The notes beneath the pieces are model-generated. The model was not told the DNA's origin. It ran no database searches and saw only the letters and a list, made by a program, of their open reading frames with translations. A program made the translations under genes and the position numbers. From assembly GCA_023261915.1 (NCBI GenBank), contig JALRFT010000154.1, positions 1-7,476 on the forward strand: a stretch of DNA of 7,476 bases, read 5' to 3'. The DNA comes from Acidimicrobiales bacterium (GTDB taxonomy: Bacteria; Actinomycetota; Acidimicrobiia; Acidimicrobiales; Acidimicrobilacustridaceae). Numbering within the stretch: the first letter of the stretch is position 1; each line of letters opens with the position of its first letter. Shown here in pieces: positions 1 to 5,554 of this stretch.

Positions 1-863
1 AGGGTCAATGCTGCGTCCGCCTGCGTGCCGGCACCGAGTTCGTCGAGGGGGAGGTCCGTGCCAGGACGGGGAACTGCGACGGAGGCGAGTCCAAGTACCC
101 GGCCACGGCCGTCCACCCACGCGGCGATGACCCGGGGAGACAGCACCGGTGCCGCACCCGTGTTGGTCACCGAGAGATAGGTGACCAACGGGGTGCCGGG
201 TCCCCCCCCATCCACGTAAGCCGGAACCGAGACGGGCTCACCTCCCGCTGGCCGGTTCCAAAGAACATCGATCTGCAGAGTGCGGGCCCGGCTGTCACCG
301 TTCCCATCTGTTGCCGGCTGCACCCGCCACCGGACGTCGACGACGTCGCCAGCCGCGACACCGGGTGCCTCGACCCGGAAAGGGGCAGGCTCACCAGCAC
401 GCAGGGGAGCGACGAGCGCAGTGGTCGTGACTACCTTCAGCGGATTCCCGTCGCTGCCGATGAGTTCAGCCTCGACAACGGGGAACGCCTCCAAATCGTT
501 GGGACCGTTGACGACAAGGCCTTGGGCCCACCAATCCCCCGACGAGGCAGCCACCACACTTGCGCCGTCAACAGCGATCGTCGCCTCACCGGCGTTGGGG
601 GTCGGGCCCACGTATCCCTCGCCCGGGAGGTAGGGCACGGTCGTTCCACACTCGGGCGGGAGACAGAGTCCGGCCCCACTGCCGGCGTCGACGTCGTTGG
701 CAGCGTCGATCGCTCGCTGGTCGGATGCTGCCGCTTGCGCCCCTTCGTCCCCCCCGCTCGATGCACACCCAACCGACCCGAGCACCACGAAAGCCGCCAC
801 CACGAGTCCGCTGACGCGTCGCACCGGTCGACGCTCGGGACGCCAGGTGGCGCTCGGACTCAC
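1..863 (-). CDS. Putative secreted lipoprotein with FxLYD-like repeats, partial (3' end outside window)
   Basis: This open frame runs from about 863 to the left edge with no stop, so the C-terminus is missing. Counting from the GTG at 863, an Arg-rich stretch (residues 8-16) is followed by a hydrophobic segment (about 19-32) and a lipobox-like SVGC with Cys33. After that comes a low-complexity Gly/Ala/Asp linker, so the protein is probably a lipid-anchored exported protein. The mature part looks like two beta-sandwich units. Each has a 'VVNGPND' or 'VTNTGAAP' strand followed by a 'V.A..IGSDGNPL' or 'A.WVDGRGRVLGLA' strand, as in FxLYD-type domains; this assignment is by eye. The start is uncertain. 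GTG 899 has a GAGG ten bases upstream, GTG 863 has better codon use after it, and GTG 824 would put the Cys at residue 20, a textbook signal peptide. It lies 121 bases after the flippase gene and may be co-transcribed with it. The function is unknown. Two long G tracts occur in the coding strand. Confidence 0.75.
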   Translation of the reverse strand, partial: MSPSATWRPERRPVRRVSGLVVAAFVVLGSVGCASSGGDEGAQAAASDQRAIDAANDVDAGSGAGLCLPPECGTTVPYLPGEGYVGPTPNAGEATIAVDGASVVAASSGDWWAQGLVVNGPNDLEAFPVVEAELIGSDGNPLKVVTTTALVAPLRAGEPAPFRVEAPGVAAGDVVDVRWRVQPATDGNGDSRARTLQIDVLWNRPAGGEPVSVPAYVDGGGPGTPLVTYLSVTNTGAAPVLSPRVIAAWVDGRGRVLGLASVAVPRPGTDLPLDELGAGTQADAALT

Positions 864-984
864 GGGGCGACGTGGAACATGGAGGGGAAGGGAACGCACA
901 GGGACGTGACCTCGCTGACAGTGGGATCTCCGCCCTCCTACAGGCTACCAACGCCCTCCGCCGAGCTTCAGTCAGGCCGCGGAC

Positions 985-2367
985 TCAGTCCTGCAGCGGT
1001 GTTTCCGCTGCCGCCTCGGCCAACGACACCGCCTGCACCTCGGGGTGGTGCCGCATCCGCAGAGTGAGACAACCCCCCATCCACACGAGTGCTGCCACGG
1101 CGGCCGCCACCAGACCGAGCTCCACCCGGAGGAAGACGTCCTCAATGCCGGCAGTGGCGGCGATGACCCCGACAAGGACGGCGAGGGCTCCCGCCCAGCC
1201 GATGGCCATGAGCCGGTGACCGCTGAGGGCGATGAGTGCCTGGTCGAGACAGATGGCGACCATGATGATGACGAACGTGCCCGCCAACAGGCCCATGTCG
1301 AGGGCACCCAACACGTCAGCCGAACCGAAGACCGCCGACACCACGAACGGGCCGGCCACGATCGCCGCCACGATGGCCACCGCACCGATCAGCGAGATGG
1401 TGCGCACGAGGCGACCGAGGGATCGTCCGAAGTGATCAAGGTCGCCCGAACCGGCCAACTGGGACAAGCGGGGCAACAGCGAGGCGAGGACCGCCTGAAA
1501 CAGGAACAGCGGGATGCGCGCCACCTGCAGCCCGTTGAGGAACACCCCTGCGGCGGCCTCATCGGACTGACCGGCGAGGATCTGGACGGCGATGGTGCCG
1601 CCCTGCACGACGAGCGCCAGTGACACCGTGCCCATTAGTAGCCAACCCAGTGCCCGGGTCAGTTCACCCCACGCAGCCGGTGGGCCGTCGGCAACGAGTC
1701 CCCGCTGTCCCGCCAGAGCCACCACCACCCCCACGAACGGCGCCAAGGCGAGCACCAGCCCGTAGGGACCGGCGGCGGCGACGGCGGCAACTCCGAGCAC
1801 GGCCGCAGCGACCACCCGTGCCACTCCGTCAGTGGCGAAGAAGAGGGCGTAGGCCCCGAACCGGCCATGGGACGACAAGGTGCCACGAGCCAGATGGCCA
1901 GCGGCGAAGGCGGCCAACCCGATGAGGACGGCCACAACGAGTTCGCCTCGACCGTCGAGGAGACGATCAAGGACCCAGGTGTGGGTGAGGATTCCAACTG
2001 ACACCAGGATCACGGTGAACGCAGCACCAATGCTGATGGCCTTGCGGATCACCGGTCCAGCCCCGATGCCACGAGCCCGGCGATCGGCGACCGCCCGAGC
2101 CACTTCCTGTTCCAACGGCTGCATCACCCCGTTGCCGACGGCGAACAACAGCGACCAGAGCACCCCAACTGCGGCGTAGGAGGCCGGATCGAGGACGCGT
2201 GAGGTAATGGCGAAGAACACGTAGGTGGCCAGACCAGAGAGCCCGAGGCCGATCCCAACCACGAACGCCCCGGGGGGCAACGGGTTGCGATCGCTCAACT
2301 GTGCCAGCAGGGACGATCGGGGCACTGCTTCAGACGTTCCGACCTTCGCCGACGTCGACCCGTTCAC
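985..2367 (-). CDS. MOP-superfamily flippase-like membrane protein (polysaccharide/lipid-linked sugar export)
   Basis: The protein is 460 aa and very hydrophobic, with about 12 predicted membrane segments (roughly residues 33-55, 62-82, 110-130, 142-160, 171-198, 203-221, 238-256, 275-298, 324-345, 355-375, 385-407 and 414-433) and a short hydrophilic tail. The arrangement of two six-helix halves and the length match Wzx/MurJ/MATE-like exporters, which flip lipid-linked glycans across the cytoplasmic membrane. Supporting local features are an early 'FFAITSRVLDPASYA' segment and an Arg-bearing loop 'PLFLFQAVLASLLPRLSQLA' at the seventh to eighth helices, typical of polysaccharide flippases. 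The start is a GTG whose last bases form a GTGA overlap with the stop of the upstream DUF2304 gene. There is no clear ribosome binding site, so re-initiation is likely. The glycosyltransferase upstream suggests the substrate is a polyprenyl-linked sugar; the actual substrate cannot be told from the sequence. Confidence 0.8.
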   Translation of the reverse strand: MNGSTSAKVGTSEAVPRSSLLAQLSDRNPLPPGAFVVGIGLGLSGLATYVFFAITSRVLDPASYAAVGVLWSLLFAVGNGVMQPLEQEVARAVADRRARGIGAGPVIRKAISIGAAFTVILVSVGILTHTWVLDRLLDGRGELVVAVLIGLAAFAAGHLARGTLSSHGRFGAYALFFATDGVARVVAAAVLGVAAVAAAGPYGLVLALAPFVGVVVALAGQRGLVADGPPAAWGELTRALGWLLMGTVSLALVVQGGTIAVQILAGQSDEAAAGVFLNGLQVARIPLFLFQAVLASLLPRLSQLAGSGDLDHFGRSLGRLVRTISLIGAVAIVAAIVAGPFVVSAVFGSADVLGALDMGLLAGTFVIIMVAICLDQALIALSGHRLMAIGWAGALAVLVGVIAATAGIEDVFLRVELGLVAAAVAALVWMGGCLTLRMRHHPEVQAVSLAEAAAETPLQD

Positions 2368-2723
2368 GAAGCAGACGACCCCGGGTCGGCCCGCTCATCG
2401 CCCTGCTCACTGGCGAGGGCAAGTTCCTGGGCGAGCCGTTCGACCCGCTGATTCAGCCGAGACACCTGCATGGAGAGGTTGATGCACACCACCACGAGGA
2501 AAACGAGGCCGATGGCGAACACCAGACTCGTGCCGTAGGCGACATCAAGGCGGGTGGCCAGCCGGTCCACCAGCGGACGCGCCAGGGCGAGTACCACTCC
2601 CGCAATCGCCACGGAGATCCATAGGAGCGCCCAGCCCTCCGAGAGACGTCGGCGGCGGACCGCTTCAATCACGGCGACAACCATTACTGCTGCCAGTCCT
2701 ACGACGATGAGTCCGACACCCAT
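2364..2723 (-). CDS. DUF2304 family small membrane protein
   Basis: The protein is 119 aa. It has three membrane segments (about residues 2-22, 31-48 and 63-83), a basic-to-Trp loop RRRRLSEGWALLW at 23-35, and a C-terminal amphipathic stretch at 84-104 (MQVSRLNQRVERLAQELA) that looks like a short coiled coil. This layout and the loop motif are characteristic of DUF2304 proteins, whose genes commonly sit next to family 2 glycosyltransferases in actinobacteria. Their biochemical role is not established; a membrane-docking or accessory role for the glycosyltransferase is an inference. I chose the ATG at 2723 because it overlaps the upstream TAA (TAATG) and is preceded by AGAGGA at ten bases. A longer in-frame extension to 2882 lies inside the glycosyltransferase and is not credible. 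The stop overlaps the start of the flippase gene by four bases. Confidence 0.85.
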   Translation of the reverse strand: MGVGLIVVGLAAVMVVAVIEAVRRRRLSEGWALLWISVAIAGVVLALARPLVDRLATRLDVAYGTSLVFAIGLVFLVVVCINLSMQVSRLNQRVERLAQELALASEQGDERADPGSSAS

Positions 2724-3460
2724 TACAGGCCCGTCCTCTGCAAGGGTCGACGCACACGGAACACGGCGATGACGAACAGCAAGCGAAGCAGGTGATAGGC
2801 GCTGCGGGCCGAACGATTGGAGGGAACACCTGCCGCCCGGGGCCGCATCTCCACCCCGACCTCGACGACCCGAAGGTCCCATGCCCCCGCCAACAACAGG
2901 GCCTCGACGGTGTCGGACAGGTAGGCCGTTGGGTAGCCAACGGCGAATCGGTCGATGGCGTCCTCACCGAACGCCCGCATGCCGCTCGTGGTGTCGGTGA
3001 TGGTCGTACCGAGCCGTCGGGATACCGAACGGGACAACATGCGCATGGCCAGGCGGCGCGCACCGGAGACTTCATACGGGTCGCTCGACGACCCGGCAAA
3101 GCGTGAGCCGACCGCAATGCTCACGGGGCCAGCGGCATCGCCCTGCCGGACCAACTCGATCAGCCGAACCACCTCTTCGGCGGGGTGCTGGCCGTCAGCA
3201 TCAATCTGAACCAGCACCTTGTATCCGTGCCGACTGGCATGGCAGAAGCCGGTGCGCATGGCCGCACCTACGCCCAGATTGAACGGATGACGCGCCACTG
3301 TGGCCCCGGCCGCAAGGGCCCGCTCCGCCGTATCGTCAGTCGAGCCGTCGTCAACGACGAGGACATCGGCTCCGAGCTTGGCCCGAATCGATGCCACGAC
3401 GTCGCCGACGGAGGCTTCTTCGTTGAGCGCCGGGACCACGGCGAGCAGGTCGCTGTGCAC
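2723..3460 (-). CDS. Glycosyltransferase family 2 (dolichol/polyprenyl-phosphate sugar synthase-like)
   Basis: This 245-aa cytoplasmic GT-A enzyme probably moves a sugar from a nucleotide sugar to a polyprenyl-phosphate or other lipid acceptor. Visible motifs are the opening strand LLAVVPALNEEASV (5-18), the nucleotide-binding VVDDGSTDDT (35-44), the HPFNLGVGAAMRTGF segment (58-72) and the DXD-type metal motif QIDADGQHP with Asp87 and Asp89. The acceptor-side segment YLSDTVEALLLAG is followed by EMRPRAAGVPS, the usual 'MRpR..G.Ss' ending of DPM1-like enzymes. A hydrophobic helix YHLLRLLFVIAVF lies near the C-terminus. GTG 3460 is the first usual start codon after the upstream stop and falls at the expected distance before the first strand. 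It has no obvious ribosome binding site. The open frame continues upstream inside the moeB-like gene, but with no plausible start nearby. The next gene starts within its stop codon (TAATG). Confidence 0.87.
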   Translation of the reverse strand: MHSDLLAVVPALNEEASVGDVVASIRAKLGADVLVVDDGSTDDTAERALAAGATVARHPFNLGVGAAMRTGFCHASRHGYKVLVQIDADGQHPAEEVVRLIELVRQGDAAGPVSIAVGSRFAGSSSDPYEVSGARRLAMRMLSRSVSRRLGTTITDTTSGMRAFGEDAIDRFAVGYPTAYLSDTVEALLLAGAWDLRVVEVGVEMRPRAAGVPSNRSARSAYHLLRLLFVIAVFRVRRPLQRTGL

Positions 3461-3496
3461 GGCGTCACGGTAGCGGTCCGCCGCCTGCTGTCGGCG

Positions 3497-3518
3497 GAGC
3501 CACGCTGGGGCGCGGCTC
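3497..3518 (-). other. Stem-loop at the end of the moeB-like gene
   Basis: On the minus strand an 8-bp stem, GAGCCGCG/CGTGGCTC with one G-T pair, closes a 6-base loop CCCCAG. It begins in the stop codon of the adenylyltransferase gene and lies in the 56-base gap before the glycosyltransferase. There is no T run after it, so it is not a classical intrinsic terminator. It could be an mRNA processing or stability element, or simply a GC-rich coincidence. Confidence 0.35.
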
Positions 3519-4683
3519 AGTGCGGCTTGTGAGGGGCGCAGTGCTCGTCGTATTCGGCGATGACGAGCGAATCTGCCGGCACCGAACACGCCGGGCACGA
3601 CGGGTCCCGACGGATGCGGTACGAGCGGAAGGACTCCTCCATGGCGTCGAAAGCAAGAAGCCTCCCCGAGAGCGACTCCCCGAGATCGAGGATCAACTTG
3701 ATGGCTTCGAGAGCCTGAATCGAGCCAACGATGCCGGGCAGGACACCGAGGACACCGGCCTCGGCACACGATGGGGCGAGCTCCGCCGGTGGCGGCTCGG
3801 GAAGAAAGCAGCGGTAGCAGGGACCATCGTGGGGTTTGAAGACGGTGACCTGACCGTCGAAGCGGAAGATCGATCCGTGCACCACTGGGGTCCCGGTCAC
3901 GAGCGAGGCGTCATTGAGGAGGTACCGGCTCGGGAAATTGTCCGCTCCGTCGACCACGATGTCGTACTGGCCAAGCAGACTCACCACGTTGGAGGCGTCG
4001 AGGCGCATGTCGTGGGCCACGACGTTCACATCAGGATTCAACAGCGTCAGGGTCTTCTTGGCGGAGTCCACCTTGCGCTCCCCCACCCGTTCGATGTTGT
4101 GCAGAATCTGCCGCTGCAGGTTCGAGTCATCGACTACGTCCATGTCGATGATGCCGATGGTTCCAACACCGGCGGCGGCCAGATACATCGCTGCGGGTGA
4201 ACCAAGACCTCCGGCGCCGAGGAGCAGCACTCGGGCGTCGAGCAACTTCTGCTGACCCTCGATCCCCACCTCGGGAAGCAGCAGATGGCGGTGGTACCGG
4301 TTGCGCTGCTCGGGGGTGAGGACCCGCGGCGCACTCCACTGACGATCTTCGTCCTTCCACTTGTTGAACCCACCCGCCATTGAGACCACATCGGCGTACC
4401 CCAACTCGGCGAGGGTCTTGGCCGCGAAGGCTGAGCGGACGCCACTGGCACAGTGGATGACGACCGTGGACGACTTGTCGGGAATCAGGTTCTCGATCTG
4501 TCCCTCAAGTTGACCTCGGGGAACGAACACCGAGCCGGGGATGGCGCCCTGAGCGTGCTCATCGGGCTCGCGCACATCGAGCACCACCACCCCGGGCTGG
4601 GCCCGCATCTGCTCGGCCGTCGTCGTGTCGACCTCGCGAATCTGTTCCTTGGTGGCGGCAAGGAGGTCACGGAAGGTAGCCAT
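3517..4683 (-). CDS. moeB: Rhodanese-MoeB fusion: sulfur-carrier protein adenylyltransferase
   Basis: The protein is 388 aa. Residues about 15-115 form a rhodanese domain (VVLDVREPDEHAQGAIPG at 33-50, active loop HCASGVRS with Cys78, and GGFNKWK at 104-110). Residues 125-388 form a ThiF/MoeB E1-like domain. That domain shows the ATP-binding GAGGLGSPAA at 156-165, the acidic strand IIDMDVVDDSNLQRQ ending at 192 with Arg191, Lys204, DGADN at 245-249, zinc cysteines 289/292 and 363/366, and Cys306 in PSCAEAGVLG. It should adenylate the C-terminal Gly of a ubiquitin-like sulfur carrier (MoaD, ThiS or CysO type). The rhodanese domain would supply the sulfur for thiocarboxylation. In actinobacterial MoeZ the rhodanese domain is C-terminal; the N-terminal order seen here is known in some proteobacterial MoeB proteins. 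No carrier-protein gene lies in the window, so the pathway served is open. The ATG has no ribosome binding site and looks leaderless. Confidence 0.9.
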   Translation of the reverse strand: MATFRDLLAATKEQIREVDTTTAEQMRAQPGVVVLDVREPDEHAQGAIPGSVFVPRGQLEGQIENLIPDKSSTVVIHCASGVRSAFAAKTLAELGYADVVSMAGGFNKWKDEDRQWSAPRVLTPEQRNRYHRHLLLPEVGIEGQQKLLDARVLLLGAGGLGSPAAMYLAAAGVGTIGIIDMDVVDDSNLQRQILHNIERVGERKVDSAKKTLTLLNPDVNVVAHDMRLDASNVVSLLGQYDIVVDGADNFPSRYLLNDASLVTGTPVVHGSIFRFDGQVTVFKPHDGPCYRCFLPEPPPAELAPSCAEAGVLGVLPGIVGSIQALEAIKLILDLGESLSGRLLAFDAMEESFRSYRIRRDPSCPACSVPADSLVIAEYDEHCAPHKPH

Positions 4684-4689
4684 GGGAAA

Positions 4690-4718
4690 ATCTTACCTAA
4701 CGAGTCAGGAATCCCCAA
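4690..4718 (-). promoter_or_regulatory. Candidate leaderless promoter of the moeB-like gene
   Basis: On the minus strand there is a -35-like TTGGGG (4713-4718), a 17-base spacer and a -10-like TAAGAT (4690-4695). Six bases, TTTCCC, then separate it from the ATG at 4683. The start of transcription would therefore fall on, or next to, the A of the ATG. No Shine-Dalgarno sequence precedes this ATG, which agrees with leaderless translation, common in actinobacteria. The elements and spacing are seen directly; activity is inferred. Confidence 0.55.
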
Positions 4719-4736
4719 CCCCCTGCCAACAGGGGG
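4719..4736. promoter_or_regulatory. Perfect inverted repeat in the divergent region, next to the moeB -35 box
   Basis: CCCCCTG and CAGGGGG, 7 bp each, are separated by CCAA. The repeat directly abuts the -35 box of the proposed promoter for the leftward gene. It is not followed by a T run in either direction, so a terminator is unlikely. It could be a protein-binding operator controlling one or both divergent genes, or a hairpin in a 5' leader of the rightward transcript. Confidence 0.4.
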
Positions 4737-4803
4737 GAAACACCGGGAGTGACCAACCATGACCTCACCATCGGTGGGAGCACCCTTGCTAGCTCGAATC
4801 TCA

Positions 4804-4816
4804 CAACGCAGCGTTG
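4804..4816. promoter_or_regulatory. 13-bp palindrome upstream of the winged-helix gene
   Basis: CAACGC-A-GCGTTG is a perfect 6-bp inverted repeat around a single central base. It ends 29 bases before the preferred GTG start at 4846. The rest of the 162-base divergent gap (4684-4845) shows no convincing rightward -35/-10 pair by eye. The position would suit an operator or a leader element. Autoregulation by the adjacent helix-turn-helix protein is a guess. Confidence 0.35.
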
Positions 4817-4839
4817 CCACCCCATCACCGACCCAGAGG

Positions 4840-4845
4840 AGCAAC
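4840..4845 (+). promoter_or_regulatory. Ribosome binding site supporting GTG 4846
   Basis: AGAGGAG at 4835-4841 is followed by CAAC and then GTG. It is the strongest Shine-Dalgarno match in front of this gene and favours the GTG at 4846 over the in-frame ATG at 4759. Confidence 0.5.
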
Positions 4846-5550
4846 GTGTCCGCACCAGCCACCGAGACCATCATCGAACCGTCGGAAAACCTGGTGACCC
4901 CCGATCTCCCGGCGGGGAGACCAAGGACCGGGACCGGGGACGAATTCGCCGACCAGTTATGGGTTGAGTGGTGGCCCGAGGACGATTCGGCGGCGCCTCG
5001 AGAGCGATTCAGCCGCTCGCTCCATGACCTGACGAGCACCTACGTGGAGCATTACTGGCTTCCTGTTCTCGGTCCGTCGAGCGTGATGCTGGTGCGGCGT
5101 CTAGCGGTGAACCTCAGTGCTTCGCCTGACGGCTTCGCCCTCGAGGTGGGAGATCTCGCCGTCGCACTCGGTATCGGCCACCGTGGAGGTCGCAACGGAC
5201 CCATGGCACGGACCCTGCAACGCTGCTGTTCGTTCGGCGTCACCCGGGTGGACCACGGCCACCAACTCCTCGTCCGCCGAGGCCTGCCCTCGTTGTCGGC
5301 CCGCCAACTGGCCCGGTTGCCCCACACGCTGCAGGCAGCCCATCGACCGAATGACCACGACGCACCGCCACGAGTAGCCCACCAGAATGAACGGCAGCAG
5401 CGGTGTCGGACATTGGCACTGTCGCTCCTCGAACTCGGCGAGGAATCCTTAGCGGCCGAACAGCAGCTCCACCGATGGCGCTTCCATCCGGCCATGGCCT
5501 TCGACGCCGTCCAATGGGCCAGCGGGCAACTGCAGGAACAGCGCCGGTGA
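4846..5550 (+). CDS. Unrecognised protein with probable winged helix-turn-helix core
   Basis: The protein is 234 aa from GTG 4846. I do not recognise a named family. After a Pro/Thr-rich, probably disordered N-terminus (1-35) and an acidic aromatic stretch LWVEWWPEDD (38-47), a compact region follows. It has the helix YWLPVLGPSSVMLVRRLAV (70-88), EVGDLAVALGI (100-110), then GRNGPMARTLQRCCSFGV (115-132) and a strand-like VDHGHQLLVRRGLP (135-148). That order (helix, helix, recognition helix, beta wing) is typical of winged-helix DNA-binding domains. A helical Leu/Glu-rich C-terminal part (186-234) could mediate oligomerisation. GTG 4846 was chosen because AGAGGAG precedes it closely and codon use becomes strongly GC3-biased after it. 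An in-frame ATG at 4759, with GGAG nine bases upstream, would add 29 residues of poorer codon use. It is divergent from the moeB-like gene and convergent with pepA, with a four-base gap. Confidence 0.72.
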   Translation: MSAPATETIIEPSENLVTPDLPAGRPRTGTGDEFADQLWVEWWPEDDSAAPRERFSRSLHDLTSTYVEHYWLPVLGPSSVMLVRRLAVNLSASPDGFALEVGDLAVALGIGHRGGRNGPMARTLQRCCSFGVTRVDHGHQLLVRRGLPSLSARQLARLPHTLQAAHRPNDHDAPPRVAHQNERQQRCRTLALSLLELGEESLAAEQQLHRWRFHPAMAFDAVQWASGQLQEQRR

Positions 5551-5554
5551 GGAG

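Noticed and set aside
522..1067. A 181-codon plus-strand open frame over the lipoprotein and flippase ends.
   Set aside because: The composition is low-complexity Arg/Pro/Gly. The minus strand has a continuous frame with signal peptide, lipobox and domain-like repeats over the same bases.
2724..2882. An upstream extension of the DUF2304 frame to 2882.
   Set aside because: It lies inside the glycosyltransferase coding region, whereas the ATG at 2723 gives the usual DUF2304 length and a TAATG overlap.
3461..3769. An upstream extension of the glycosyltransferase frame starting at 3769.
   Set aside because: The extra 103 residues overlap the well-supported moeB-like gene, are Arg/Cys-rich and do not resemble a glycosyltransferase N-terminus.
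4766..4776. A short CACC-ATC-GGTG inverted repeat in the divergent region.
   Set aside because: A 4-bp arm is expected by chance in sequence of this base composition.
4786..4814. A TTGCTA element as a possible -35 for the winged-helix gene.
   Set aside because: No acceptable -10 box lies 16-18 bases downstream, so a rightward promoter cannot be supported.
4485..5039. A 184-codon minus-strand open frame spanning the divergent region.
   Set aside because: It overlaps the moeB-like rhodanese domain in another frame and the start of the winged-helix gene, and has no recognisable domain.
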